The position numbers were made by a program, and so were the translations under genes. This document shows positions 42,230-51,328 of a stretch of 64,000 bases of DNA, in pieces. The number at the start of each line of letters is the position of its first letter. Positions within the stretch are counted from its first letter, which is position 1. This DNA comes from an uncultured Clostridia bacterium (lineage in GTDB: Bacteria; Bacillota; Clostridia; Christensenellales; Borkfalkiaceae), in the NCBI GenBank assembly GCA_947629095.1, contig CANRCK010000002.1:186001-250000 (forward strand), given 5' to 3'. The notes below the pieces were generated by a model. That model saw only the letters and a list, made by a program, of their open reading frames with translations, did not search any database and had not been told where the DNA came from.

Positions 42230-42620
42230 ATTGTTCCTCTTTTATTTGCGGCTGCATTAAGCCTTTCTATGTTTATTTTTTATTTAATTAAAAGAATTAA
42301 TAGGTATAAGTATTATTAGTTGGCGGTGGAAAAGTTTATATCTTTACGCGCCCGCGCAAAACTTAAATATATAATATCAAAATCTTAATAAAAAAGCAAA
42401 CGATTAGGCGCAAAACTGTCAACAATTTAACTTAAATTTTTGTGGAGAAATAGGTTGAACGTTTGTGGAAAGGTGCAAGGATTTTTTTAAGGACTGAAAA
42501 AAATTTGACCGCGGCAGGCAAGGCTAGGGGCGGGAAAAGGGGGTTTTTAAAGATTTCAACCGTTTTTTGTGGATTGTGGATAAAATAAAGGTTGAAATTG
42601 AGGAAATCTTTTGCTATACT
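42230..42620. other. Candidate replication origin: DnaA-box cluster and AT-rich element
   Basis: This gap lies at the main strand switch. It contains an AT-rich stretch (about 42266-42320) and four same-orientation DnaA boxes: TGTGGAGAA at 42441, TGTGGAAAG at 42464, TGTGGATTG at 42568 and perfect TGTGGATAA at 42575-42583. The rsmG promoter TTGAAA-17-TATACT (42592-42620) follows. Confidence 0.65.
42592..42620 (+). promoter_or_regulatory. Promoter of rsmG (leaderless)
   Basis: TTGAAA (42592-42597), 17 nt, TATACT (42615-42620), ending 6 nt before ATG 42627. Confidence 0.75.
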
Positions 42621-42626
42621 TGGGAT

Positions 42627-43307
42627 ATGGACGTTGAACGCCTTAAAACCCTCGTTTCGGTAGAATACGGGCAAAAATTCTCCGCCTTTGCGGAGCTTTT
42701 GAAAGCATATAATAAAATGTACAATCTTACCTCCGTTCTTGACGACGAAGGCGTTTTTTATAAGCATTTTTTGGACAGCGTAGTGGGAGAAGAGTACTTT
42801 TTTTACGGAGCAAACGTTGCGGAAATAGGCTCGGGGGCGGGATTTCCTTCGGTGCCCCTTAAAATAATTAGGGATGACTTGAAGTTTACGCTGATAGAAA
42901 GCACGGGTAAAAAGTGCAATTTTTTGAACGCCGTTGTGGATAAACTCTCCTTAAACGGTGTAAAAGTGCTCAATATCCGGGCGGAGAACGGGGCAAAGCA
43001 ATTGGAATACAGGCAGAGATACGACGTTTGCTGCGCCCGTGCCGTTGCCCGGCTGAATACCCTTGCAGAGTACTGCCTGCCCTACGTTAAGGTGGGCGGA
43101 AGGTTTGTTTCCTATAAGGGAGACTGCGATGGCGAGATTGAAGACGCGAAGAGAGCTATAAAAATTCTCGGCGGGGAAATAGAAAAGGTTGACCGCTTCG
43201 AGCTGGAGAACTGCGGCAGGCGCACGCTTGTAATAATAAAAAAGACGGCTCCCACTCCCTCTAAATATCCGCGCGGCAACGGAAAGGAGAGAAAGAACCC
43301 TCTATGA
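42627..43307 (+). CDS. rsmG: 16S rRNA (guanine-527-N7)-methyltransferase
   Basis: A 226-aa SAM-dependent methyltransferase (GidB). YNKMYNLTSV, VAEIGSGAGFPSVPLKI (motif I), LIESTGKKCNFL and CCARAVARLNTL are standard. ATG 42627 replaces the longer frame from 42567, which would include the promoter. There is no ribosome site and the -10 ends 6 nt upstream, so the mRNA is probably leaderless. The stop overlaps the next gene (ATGA). Confidence 0.95.
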   Translation: MDVERLKTLVSVEYGQKFSAFAELLKAYNKMYNLTSVLDDEGVFYKHFLDSVVGEEYFFYGANVAEIGSGAGFPSVPLKIIRDDLKFTLIESTGKKCNFLNAVVDKLSLNGVKVLNIRAENGAKQLEYRQRYDVCCARAVARLNTLAEYCLPYVKVGGRFVSYKGDCDGEIEDAKRAIKILGGEIEKVDRFELENCGRRTLVIIKKTAPTPSKYPRGNGKERKNPL

Positions 43308-43750
43308 AAACTTGCTGCTTTACCGGTCATAGGATTTTAACCGATTTGGACGCGGCTCTTTTGGACCGTGTGGTGACAGACCTGATAAAAAACGGATGCG
43401 GAAGGTTTTTGTGCGGAATGGCAAAGGGATTTGACATAGCCGCCGCCGAGAGCGTGATTGCCCTTAAAAAAGTTTATCCGAACGTTGAACTCATAGCCTG
43501 CGTTCCCTGCGGGGAACAGTCTTTTAACTATTCCTCCTCCGACAGGTGGAGATACAACAGGATAATATCCTTTTGCTCGGAAGTTATAACTCTTTCCGAA
43601 AGCTATTACAACGGCTGTATGCACGTGCGCGACAGGTTTATGGTGGACAACTCAGACGTGGTTTTAAGCTATCTGCGCGAAAAGTCGGGAGGAACGTTTT
43701 ACACTGTGAAGTACGCGGAAAGCTCGGGGAAAAAGGTTATTAAACTGTGA
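43304..43750 (+). CDS. DUF1273/YpsA-like SLOG-domain protein
   Basis: A 148-aa protein. TCCFTGHRIL, FLCGMAKGFDIAAAESVIAL and VIACVP-like ELIACVPCGEQ are the SLOG-fold nucleotide-binding pattern of YpsA/DUF1273; the C-terminal DNSDVVLSYLREKSGGTFYT completes it. YpsA affects cell division in Bacillus; no mechanism is established. It is translationally coupled to rsmG (ATGA overlap). Confidence 0.9.
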   Translation: MKTCCFTGHRILTDLDAALLDRVVTDLIKNGCGRFLCGMAKGFDIAAAESVIALKKVYPNVELIACVPCGEQSFNYSSSDRWRYNRIISFCSEVITLSESYYNGCMHVRDRFMVDNSDVVLSYLREKSGGTFYTVKYAESSGKKVIKL

Positions 43751-43879
43751 TTCAGACGGTTAAATGTATTGTGCGTTTAATGGCATATAGTACGGGGGGA
43801 ATTGCGGTTTTTGGACGATTTTTAAAATTATTTTTACGATTCTGATTTTTGAAACGACGGGCAATATTATGGAACGAAT

Positions 43880-43920
43880 GCAGCGGCAGGCGCAAAAAAT
43901 GCGCCTGCCGCTGCGTATTT
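43880..43920 (+). terminator. Terminator-like hairpin downstream of rsmG-ypsA
   Basis: Perfect 15-bp stem GCAGCGGCAGGCGCA/TGCGCCTGCCGCTGC (43880-43914) and GTATTTTG. It is flanked by related GGCATATA...GCGGGGG sequences at 43788 and 43938. Confidence 0.75.
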
Positions 43921-44094
43921 TGTTCAAAGTATTCATTGGCATATATTGCGGGGGCAATCGTAACGCTTGAGCGGCGCGCCGCCGCTGCCCGATATTTTAA
44001 TATTATCGCTTTACGAACGGTAGCGCTATTCAAAAATGCGCACATTTTTATTATTTGAGTTTGCGCCCCTTTTGCAATTGGCTGGAAGCGTCCC

Positions 44095-44560
44095 TCTTTG
44101 TTGTTCTTGGAGCTAACCGAAGAATCCGCCGCGAAGTAATTTTTAATAATCCCCTTAGTCTCGCTTTGCGCGACAGCTCCTCTTGCCAAGGGGAGCCAAG
44201 TGGGGAGTAACGGCGACAGCTTTCTCACACGGCGCAAGGGAAACGCCGTGTTCGGGCACCGTGCGCGCCTTGCACTTTGCGCGCACTCATCGCTTCGGCA
44301 CGCATAGCGCACTATGCTGTTTGGAAAAGTTTGCGCTTGTCCTTACAAAGGGGCGCTAAGTCAGCCCTTCTTGTCCTTCTGAGGCGACAGCCGAAGAATC
44401 TGTTGCGTAGCAATTTTTAATAATCCCCTCAGTCTCGCGTTGCTCGGCTCCCTCACTTTGTGAAAGAACTGGCTGTAACCACCCTTTCACCTTGGCTCCC
44501 CCACGTTGTGGGGGAGCTGGCTGCGTAGCAGACTGAGGGGCAAACTGACCTTCTGGGCGG
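44095..44560. repeat. Mosaic of repeat families A and B
   Basis: Within the 43751-44647 gap: family A with CCGAAGAATC and GGGGAGCCAAG (about 44107-44205), family B (ACACGGCGCAAGGG to GTTTGCGCTTGTCC, about 44229-44343), then a self-contained element 44425-44540 whose ends are inverted (CCCCTCAGTC...GACTGAGGGG). No gene is seen in this 900-bp gap. Confidence 0.8.
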
Positions 44561-44647
44561 CGTGTCGCCGTTACCAAATATCTTTTGCATTTCTTCTTTA
44601 CAAATAATATGAAATGACAATTTGTGTTGTCGTTTGTAAAACTTACG

Positions 44648-45187
44648 CTAAGCCTGCACTGCGGCAGTGAGGAAATCGGCAATTCCATCGGAGATAATTT
44701 CTGACATTTTATGGATAATATTCAGTCTTGTTGCCGAAAACAGCGAATAGTTAAATACCGATCGTTCGGCAACAATTCCCATAATGGAGACGTCGCCCAC
44801 TTTGGAAAGTTTTTTATTTGCTCCGCTTCCCGGTTTTATTGCCCGCTTTGCGATTTTTATAAGACCTATATCCCCCGCAAGCCCCACGGCTGCGTCAACG
44901 GCAATCACGGGACAGCCAGGGTGCGTGAACTTTAAAAAATCGTTCATATATTTTACTTCGTGTGCGGTGATTGGCTTTGCAAGCGTTCCATAAACAAAAA
45001 AATTTCCGCCGGCAAGCTTTTCCTTAAGTTTTGTGCCCGTCACAGGTCCCAAGCTGTCTCCCACGGATAGGTCGCTGCCGATACATAAAATCACCGGCGC
45101 AAACTCTCCCCCGGGCACGCTCTTTTTCAGTGACAGGCAAATGCCGTCAGCCGCAAGCGAATTATATAAATTGAATGAATAGTCCAT
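44648..45187 (-). CDS. yyaC: Spore protease-like protein YyaC
   Basis: A 179-aa protein of the DUF1256/YyaC family, related in fold to the GPR spore protease. VILCIGSDLSVGDSLGPVTG, VYGTLAKPITAHEV, CPVIAVDAAVG and GSGANKKLSKVGDVSIMG are signature segments. It is a marker of endospore formers and lies near soj-spo0J in Bacillus as here. GGAGG precedes ATG 45187. It is the only minus-strand gene between dnaN and parB. Confidence 0.93.
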   Translation of the reverse strand: MDYSFNLYNSLAADGICLSLKKSVPGGEFAPVILCIGSDLSVGDSLGPVTGTKLKEKLAGGNFFVYGTLAKPITAHEVKYMNDFLKFTHPGCPVIAVDAAVGLAGDIGLIKIAKRAIKPGSGANKKLSKVGDVSIMGIVAERSVFNYSLFSATRLNIIHKMSEIISDGIADFLTAAVQA

Positions 45188-45652
45188 AATCGTTCCTCCC
45201 AAAATTTATTGACAGGAACTTTTAAATTTATCCGCAGCACGGCAAAATCCCACGCTATATAATATGAATTAAAACTTAATCTCGTTTAAGCAAAGTTTTG
45301 CGCCTTCAAAAAAGACACTGCGCCATTTGCCTGCAGCGCATTAGTTTTTTGTTTGGCGCGGCGATTATTCAAAGTTTGGAAAAATTGTCAACATTTCTTC
45401 CACAATTCAACAACATTTCCACCGAACAAATTAACTCGATGGGGTAGGTTTTTAAGAATTTTATCCACAAATCTACACAAACTAAGCTAAAATAGTCCTT
45501 AATCCGCTTGGTTTACCTGAAAATTCCGATAATTTATCAGCATTTTGTTAACTTTTACTTATTTTAACGACGCAAAACTTATAAAAAAACAAGGCTAAAC
45601 TTCAAAAAAGTTATCCACAACGTCCACAATCGGCAATTTTACCGCGCTTTTG

Positions 45653-45666
45653 GTTTCACGTGAAAC
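45653..45666. other. parS-like centromere site
   Basis: GTTTCACGTGAAAC is a perfect 14-bp palindrome matching the core of the conserved bacterial parS (TGTTTCACGTGAAACA). Confidence 0.88.
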
Positions 45667-45694
45667 TATTTATGACCAAATAAATTTGGCTGTA

Positions 45695-45710
45695 TGTTTC
45701 ACGTTAAACA
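45695..45710. other. Second parS-like site
   Basis: TGTTTCACGTTAAACA differs from consensus parS at one position; 42 bp from the first site. Confidence 0.75.
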
Positions 45711-45849
45711 TTTTTTCTGCCCAAAACCGTCAGGCGCAAACGAAAAATTTGACCAATTTAGTGTATTTTACGAACAATTAGCCCAAAGTTGACTGCGTGT
45801 AGAGAAAATAAAAATTGTGTGATAAACCGATTTTAGGGCTTATAAATAC

Positions 45850-45878
45850 TTGAAATGCGCGCGAATGTGTGATAGAAT
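45850..45878 (+). promoter_or_regulatory. Promoter of ftsH
   Basis: TTGAAA (45850-45855), 17 nt, TAGAAT (45873-45878). Confidence 0.65.
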
Positions 45879-45926
45879 AAATAATATCTTAATAATAGAC
45901 CAAAATTAAAATAAAGGAGTAGTAAT

Positions 45927-48026
45927 TTGAGCAAAAAAGGCAAAATAGTGATGTGGGCGATTATCCTTGCGCTCATTATCGCTGTAGTGGTTATGATTGT
46001 GATGAATTCATTGCCGCGCGCCATATCGGTCGATTATAGCGTTTTCCGCGAATACGTTGAAAACGCGAAGTATGTTGACGATGAGGGCAATGCGAGAACC
46101 GCCGAAGATGGCACCGCACCGGACGGATACTCAATTGAAGACGGCAAGTGGGTTAAGGTAGATGAAAACGGCAAGAAGGTTGAACTTGTTGCAATTAAGC
46201 GCATACAATTCGACGCGTACCAATATACCGGTACAAGACTGAACGCGGGCGGCAGCTGGGGTCAGCAGTATACCTGCTACGGTCCCTCGGCGTTTTCCTC
46301 CGAGGCGTTGAAGGACGATTCGGTGCTTCAGACTTGGATGGAATACGGCGTTGCGCTGAGTTTTGAAAATCCCAACGCCGGCAACTGGTGGTCTACTGCC
46401 CTTACTGTTGGTTCGCTGGTCATTGTGTGTTTGATATTCTTCTTCCTCATTCGTTCAACGATGGGCGGCAGAGGCGGCATTGCAAGCTTTGCGAAGTCCA
46501 AGGCAAGTGTTACAACAAATATACGCGTGCGCTTTACGGATGTTGCGGGCGCCGAAGAGGAAAAGGTGGAGCTTGCGGAAATTGTAGAATTTTTGCGCCA
46601 GCCTAAAAAGTTCGCCGATTTGGGGGCGCGCGTTCCCAAGGGCGTGTTGCTTGTGGGTCCTCCCGGAACAGGTAAAACGCTGTTTGCAAAAGCCGTTGCA
46701 GGCGAAGCCGGCGTTCCGTTTTTCTCGGTTTCCGGTTCGGACTTCGTTGAAATGTACGTAGGCGTGGGCGCGTCCCGCGTGCGCGACCTATTTGATATGG
46801 CTAAAAAGAACCAGCCCTGCATCATTTTTATCGACGAAATTGACGCAGTGGGTCGTCATCGCGGCGCAGGTCTCGGCGGCGGCAACGACGAGCGTGAACA
46901 GACCCTCAACCAGATACTTGTGGGAATGGACGGCTTTGAGTCCAACGAAGGCGTTATAATAATGGCTGCCACCAACCGTGCGGACATTCTCGACCCCGCT
47001 TTGATGCGTCCCGGCAGGTTTGACAGACAAATTTACGTAAATCTCCCCGACGTGAAGGGAAGGGAGCAGATTTTAAAGGTACACTCCAGAAACAAACCGC
47101 TTGCACCCGACGTGAACTTTAAAACGGTTGCAAGAATGACGGCGGGATTCTCCGGTGCGGACCTTGCAAACCTTTTGAACGAGGCAGCTATATTGGCTGC
47201 GCGTGCAGGCAAAAAATTTATAACCAACTCCGAACTCTATGAGGGCATAAACAAGGTGCTTATGGGTCCCCAGAAGAAGAGCTGGGTTGTGACTGAGAGC
47301 GACAAGCGTATAACAGCCTACCACGAGTCCGGTCACGCTATAATTGCAAAGCTCTGCGAAAACTGCGACCCCGTGCAGGAGGTCACCATAATACCCCGCG
47401 GCAATGCGGCGGGCTATACAATGACCCGCCCCGACAGCGACGATATGCATCTTTCAAAGGCAAAGCTGAACGACTTGATTTGTATGATGCTCGGCGGGCG
47501 CGTTGCCGAAGAAATAGTTATAAAAGATATTACGACAGGCGCTTCCAACGACCTTGAGCGCGTGACCGAAAACGCTAAGCGCATGGTCACCGAATGGGGC
47601 ATGAGCGAAAAGTTGGGGCTTGTAACCTACGGTTCAAATTCCCAAACGGTGTTCCTCGGCAAAGATATGGAAACGCACAACGCATACTCAGAACAGACCG
47701 CAAAAGCCATTGACGACGAGATGCGTACAATTATAGAGACCGCGCATGCGCGCGCAACTAAGCTTCTCACCGAAAACAGAAATATCCTCGACAATATGGC
47801 GCGCGTGTTAATCGAACGCGAAACCATTTATACCGAGGAGGTTGACCTTTTGATGGAGGGCAAGAGCCACCTTGAGGTGATTGCCTATATGGACGAACAC
47901 GACTTCAAAAATAAGGAAAATCCTTTTAAACGCTTTGAGGAGGACGCCGACAAAAAGGAAGAAGCCGAAGCTTCAAAGAACGCCCAAACGGAGTCAGGGG
48001 ATAATCCCAACGCCCCCAAAGATTGA
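45927..48026 (+). CDS. ftsH: ATP-dependent zinc metalloprotease FtsH
   Basis: A 699-aa membrane-anchored AAA+ protease. Transmembrane helices at about 7-27 and 157-176 flank a periplasmic-side domain. Walker A GPPGTGKT (244-251), Walker B FIDEID, second region of homology [19 protein letters not shown] and the zinc site HESGH (466-470) are intact. The C-terminal tail is acidic. It starts at TTG 45927, preceded by AAGGAG. It is upstream of parA with a parS-like site between. Confidence 0.97.
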   Translation: MSKKGKIVMWAIILALIIAVVVMIVMNSLPRAISVDYSVFREYVENAKYVDDEGNARTAEDGTAPDGYSIEDGKWVKVDENGKKVELVAIKRIQFDAYQYTGTRLNAGGSWGQQYTCYGPSAFSSEALKDDSVLQTWMEYGVALSFENPNAGNWWSTALTVGSLVIVCLIFFFLIRSTMGGRGGIASFAKSKASVTTNIRVRFTDVAGAEEEKVELAEIVEFLRQPKKFADLGARVPKGVLLVGPPGTGKTLFAKAVAGEAGVPFFSVSGSDFVEMYVGVGASRVRDLFDMAKKNQPCIIFIDEIDAVGRHRGAGLGGGNDEREQTLNQILVGMDGFESNEGVIIMAATNRADILDPALMRPGRFDRQIYVNLPDVKGREQILKVHSRNKPLAPDVNFKTVARMTAGFSGADLANLLNEAAILAARAGKKFITNSELYEGINKVLMGPQKKSWVVTESDKRITAYHESGHAIIAKLCENCDPVQEVTIIPRGNAAGYTMTRPDSDDMHLSKAKLNDLICMMLGGRVAEEIVIKDITTGASNDLERVTENAKRMVTEWGMSEKLGLVTYGSNSQTVFLGKDMETHNAYSEQTAKAIDDEMRTIIETAHARATKLLTENRNILDNMARVLIERETIYTEEVDLLMEGKSHLEVIAYMDEHDFKNKENPFKRFEEDADKKEEAEASKNAQTESGDNPNAPKD

Positions 48027-48063
48027 AGCCTTGTAAACAAGTAAAAATACTCAAAGATAAAAA

Positions 48064-48079
48064 TGTTTCTCGTGAAACT
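48064..48079. other. parS-like site before parA
   Basis: TGTTTCTCGTGAAACT matches parS at 14 of 16 positions and lies 12 bp before the parA start, where ParB binding could also affect transcription. Confidence 0.65.
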
Positions 48080-48091
48080 TTCAGGTGAGAT

Positions 48092-48856
48092 ATGGGAAAA
48101 ATAATATCGTTTTCAAATAAAAAGGGCGGCGTGGGCAAAACCACTACCGCCGTGAACATGGCGGCGTACTGTGCCGATATGGGCAAAAAAGTTCTGCTTG
48201 TGGACGTGGATTCGCAGGGGAACGCCACCACGGGACTTGGCTTTTCAAAATCCTCGCTTAAAAAATCGGTATATAACGTTCTTGTGGAGGATGAGCCGGC
48301 TGCGCAGAATATTATGCAGACGCAGGTAAACGGCTTGGACATTTTGCCTGCGAACGTGGACCTTACGGGAGCCGAAGTGGACTTGGTTTATAAACGTTTC
48401 CGCGAAAAAATCCTCAAGGAAGCCCTTGCAAAGGTAAAGGACAGCTACGACTACATATTTATAGATTGTCCGCCCTCTCTGGGGCTTTTGACAATCAACG
48501 CGTGGGTCGCCTCCGACTCGGTTATAATCCCGATGCAAGCGGAGTACTACGCGTTGGAGGGCGTGAGCCAGCTTATGAACACCATAAGTATGGTCAAACA
48601 GCACCTGAACCCCGCGCTGAGGATAGAGGGAGTGGTTATAACCCTCTACGACGGCAGGGCGTTGATTGCAAAGCAGATAACGGTTGAAATCAAAAAGTTT
48701 TTTAAAGAGAAATTATATGAAATTATAGTTCCCCGCAACGTCCGTCTTGCCGAGGCGCCGTCGCACGGTGTGCCTATTATGCTCTACGACCCCAAATGCG
48801 TAGGGGCGCGGGCATATAGGGCGTTGACCGAGGAATTTTTATCGAGGCAGAAATGA
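48092..48856 (+). CDS. parA: Chromosome-partitioning ATPase ParA (Soj)
   Basis: A 254-aa deviant-Walker ATPase. SNKKGGVGKTTTAVNMA (residues 6-22), VDVDSQGNATTGLG, IDCPPSLGLLTINAW and a C-terminal basic surface match Soj. It drives origin segregation with ParB and influences DnaA in Bacillus. AGGTGAG precedes ATG 48092. Its stop overlaps the following unknown gene (ATGA). Confidence 0.97.
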   Translation: MGKIISFSNKKGGVGKTTTAVNMAAYCADMGKKVLLVDVDSQGNATTGLGFSKSSLKKSVYNVLVEDEPAAQNIMQTQVNGLDILPANVDLTGAEVDLVYKRFREKILKEALAKVKDSYDYIFIDCPPSLGLLTINAWVASDSVIIPMQAEYYALEGVSQLMNTISMVKQHLNPALRIEGVVITLYDGRALIAKQITVEIKKFFKEKLYEIIVPRNVRLAEAPSHGVPIMLYDPKCVGARAYRALTEEFLSRQK

Positions 48857-49872
48857 CAAGGGAGCTGAGGCGGCTTCTGGAAGAGAACTGCGTTACGGTT
48901 ACGGTTGAAGCCGGCGGAAAAATTTTCAGAATCGAGCCGGAGATAAGCGTGGTTTTTTCGGACGGGGCGGCTGAATGGAAAGCAACTGCTTTCAATTTGT
49001 TTTCTGAGGGCGATAAGACGGCTTGCAAAAACTTTGAACGGGTTTTAGAAATTTTACGGCAAGGCGGAGAGGAAATTAAAATCGTTTCCGCCGGGGACTT
49101 TGAAACCTATGACGAATACCTTGCGGACGAGCGGTTCAAACATATCGATATGACAGGGCTGCTTGAAAAATATTTGCCGATTGCCGACGAATTTTCGCTG
49201 ACTACGTCGTTTAACAAGTACGACGCGGAACACCCCTACGGAATATATAAAGTGGGGGAGAGCGAAGCTTCGGAAGCCGAAAAGGGAATTGAAGAGTATG
49301 CAAAAAAGTCGGCTTTGTCGGCGTACAAACGGCTTTCGGACGGGCAAAGGAGAGAGCTGCCGCCCTTTGAGAAACTCTACGACGAGGTGAAAGCGGAGTA
49401 CCGCAGCTATGCCGCCGCCCGCGGGAAGTTTATGGAAGAGCACGGCGGAAACGTGTTCTTCGGTGACGAATTTGCAAGGGATAACGCAAAGTATTCAAAG
49501 TATGATGGGCTGCAGCAGATGTACAGCGCGGTTGACTTTGAGGGCACGTGCCTGTATACCCTTGAAATGATGAAGAAAAACACAAAGACGCGCCCAAGCG
49601 ATTGGGAACTCGGCATAGAGTACTACGCTCCGCTGAAAAGCGCGTTAAAAAGAGTGGAGACGGGCTTTGTGTGGCACTGCACGGCTTCGGGACAGCTTTC
49701 AAAAACCCTGTATTTCGAATTAAACGCAGAGAGCATAGGCTGGCTTAAAAAACTTAAAAACGATTACGATATGCGCAGATTGGAGGATTTGGCTTTTTAC
49801 AGGGCGCGCAGGTGTATATTTTCATCGTGCACCCATGAGGAGTTCCATTGCGATTTAAGCGCAGAAAAATAA
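48853..49872 (+). CDS. Unknown protein encoded between parA and parB, 339 aa
   Basis: ATG 48853 overlaps the parA stop codon, so the gene is translationally coupled to parA and lies where parA and parB are normally adjacent. The protein is soluble, acidic and helical with many Glu, Lys and Tyr residues and no signal peptide. It contains a helical region (about 135-215) and a C-terminal WHCTASGQLSKTLYFELN/HEEFHCDL part with Cys and His residues. I recognise no domain. Position suggests a role in partition or origin control, but that is inference from context only. Confidence 0.8.
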   Translation: MTRELRRLLEENCVTVTVEAGGKIFRIEPEISVVFSDGAAEWKATAFNLFSEGDKTACKNFERVLEILRQGGEEIKIVSAGDFETYDEYLADERFKHIDMTGLLEKYLPIADEFSLTTSFNKYDAEHPYGIYKVGESEASEAEKGIEEYAKKSALSAYKRLSDGQRRELPPFEKLYDEVKAEYRSYAAARGKFMEEHGGNVFFGDEFARDNAKYSKYDGLQQMYSAVDFEGTCLYTLEMMKKNTKTRPSDWELGIEYYAPLKSALKRVETGFVWHCTASGQLSKTLYFELNAESIGWLKKLKNDYDMRRLEDLAFYRARRCIFSSCTHEEFHCDLSAEK

Positions 49873-49946
49873 AAATATAAAAATACGGCGCAGGATAATT
49901 TTTGTGGCGCAAAGAAAAATACGGAAAAAATCAGAGAGGTATAATT

Positions 49947-50855
49947 ATGGCAAGAGGACTGGGAAAAGGATTGGATGATTTGATGCAGGAGACGGGCGCA
50001 GCCTACGAGGAGGCGTTCAGACACCACGCGTTTGAGTTTACCGAGGAGGAGCGGAAGAACGCCGAGGAGATGGAGCTTGACAAGATTTTTGCAAACCCCG
50101 ACCAGCCCCGTAAGAATTTTGACGAGCAATCCTTAAAGGAACTCGCCGATTCAATAAAAAAGCACGGCGTAATAATGCCCATCGTCGTGAACGACAACGG
50201 CGACGGGACGTATATGGTCATCGCGGGCGAGAGAAGGTTCCGCGCGTGCAAGCTTGCAAACAAAACCACCATTCCCGTGGTAATAAAAAAGTATTCCGCG
50301 CGCGAAATCAAGGAAATTTCGCTCATCGAAAATTTGCAGCGCGAGGACTTAAACCCCATAGAAGCCGCCACGGCAATGAAGCAGCTGATGGTGGATTATA
50401 AATTGACGCAGGACGAGCTTGCCGAGAGGATAGGCAAGTCCAGACCGGCGGTTGCAAACACTTTAAGGCTTTTGAATCTCTGCCCCGAAGTAATGATGAT
50501 GGTTGCCGAGGGAAGGCTTTCGGCGGGGCACGCAAGGACTATCGTGCCGCTACCCGCTGAGGACCAGCTGGAGTTTGCAAGGGATTCCATAAAGAACCAA
50601 TATTCGGTGCGGGAGCTTGAAAAAAAGGTGCGCGCCTATAATATTCCCCCCGAGGTTTTGGAGGAGAAGAAGAAAAAGAAGCGCGCGCTTGCTTCGGTTG
50701 AGCTGAAACAGCTTGTCGAGCGCATGAGATTTGCGTTCAGAACAAAGGTGAGCCTGATAGGAACGGATACAAAGGGGCGCATTTATATTGATTATTATTC
50801 GCGCGACGATTTGGACCGTATTGCCGAGATACTCGATATCATAGGAAAACAATAA
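49947..50855 (+). CDS. parB: Chromosome-partitioning protein ParB (Spo0J)
   Basis: A 302-aa CTP-dependent clamp that loads at parS. ARGLGKGLDDLM at the N-terminus, the CTP-binding boxes (NPDQPRKNFDEQSLKELA; GERRFRACKLA; SLIENLQREDLNPIEAA), the HTH (TQDELAERIGKSRPAVANTL) and a C-terminal dimer domain are intact. ATG 49947 is preferred over ATG 49902 because AGAGAGG lies before it. parS-like palindromes lie 4.3 kb upstream. Confidence 0.97.
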   Translation: MARGLGKGLDDLMQETGAAYEEAFRHHAFEFTEEERKNAEEMELDKIFANPDQPRKNFDEQSLKELADSIKKHGVIMPIVVNDNGDGTYMVIAGERRFRACKLANKTTIPVVIKKYSAREIKEISLIENLQREDLNPIEAATAMKQLMVDYKLTQDELAERIGKSRPAVANTLRLLNLCPEVMMMVAEGRLSAGHARTIVPLPAEDQLEFARDSIKNQYSVRELEKKVRAYNIPPEVLEEKKKKKRALASVELKQLVERMRFAFRTKVSLIGTDTKGRIYIDYYSRDDLDRIAEILDIIGKQ

Positions 50856-50929
50856 GCGCATCGCTGAACCATAGTATCTTAATTACGGTAGCGCCGGGCT
50901 TATATCAGCGCTTATCAAACGGGAATTGA

Positions 50930-51110
50930 CAATCCCCTCAGTCTCACTTTGCTCGACCGCTCCCCTTGACTCAAGGGGAGCCAAGGGGGTAGGTTCGCAG
51001 CCAGCTTTCTCACACGGCGCAAGGAAAACGCCCCCCTTACTGTCATTCTGAGGGGGGCGCAGCCCGACGAAGAATCTGTTGCGCAGCAACTTTTCGTTTA
51101 AAATGACAAC
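50930..51110. repeat. Family A/B repeat after parB
   Basis: GACAATCCCCTCAGTCTC, GGGGAGCCAAGG, a truncated family B (TTTCTCACACGGCGCAAGG) and TGTCATTCTGAGG with GAAGAATCTGTTGCGCAGC. No gene. Confidence 0.8.
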
Positions 51111-51137
51111 GGTTTAAATTTTCTTATAAAAATATTT

Positions 51138-51174
51138 GCGGCGGGCGCGAAAATCGCGCCCGCCGCATTATTTT
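51138..51174 (+). terminator. Terminator with the GCGGCGGGCGCGA stem
   Basis: Stem GCGGCGGGCGCGA/TCGCGCCCGCCGC (51138-51166) and ATTATTTT; third copy of the stem seen at 17399 and 35481. Confidence 0.85.
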
Positions 51175-51180
51175 AGAAGT

Positions 51181-51328
51181 GCTCAAGCGTTACGCTTGTT
51201 GACGTGCGGGAAGTGTGTGGGGTGTCAACGCAATAAAGAAACTATGCTCAAGCGTAACGCTTGTTGCCGTGCGGCGAGTGTGTGAGGTGCCAATGCAATA
51301 AAGAAATTATGGTCAAGCGTTACGCTTG
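51181..51328. repeat. Tandem 65-bp repeat with phased palindromes
   Basis: The palindrome CAAGCGT-T/A-ACGCTTG occurs at 51184, 51249 and 51314, exactly 65 bp apart. The intervening sequence is also repeated (TTG.CGTGCGG.GAGTGTGTG). The third palindrome ends at the stop codon of the nitrilase-fold gene. Confidence 0.85.

Larger units (their letters stand above)
45203..45926. other. Second origin-proximal non-coding region with DnaA boxes and parS-like sites
   Basis: AT-rich and gene-free over 720 bp. Perfect DnaA boxes TTATCCACA lie at 45461-45469 and 45611-45619, weaker ones at 45396 (TCTTCCACA) and 45620 (ACGTCCACA). Two parS-like palindromes follow at 45653 and 45695. The 3' end carries the ftsH promoter. 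Confidence 0.7.

Noticed and set aside
42432-42767. 111-codon minus-strand frame in the origin region
   Set aside because: Crosses the rsmG promoter and DnaA boxes, has no ribosome site, and is antisense to the rsmG start.
51181-51328. Possible CRISPR or integron-like array
   Set aside because: The intervening sequences are themselves repeated, and there are only three palindromes and no cas or integrase genes.
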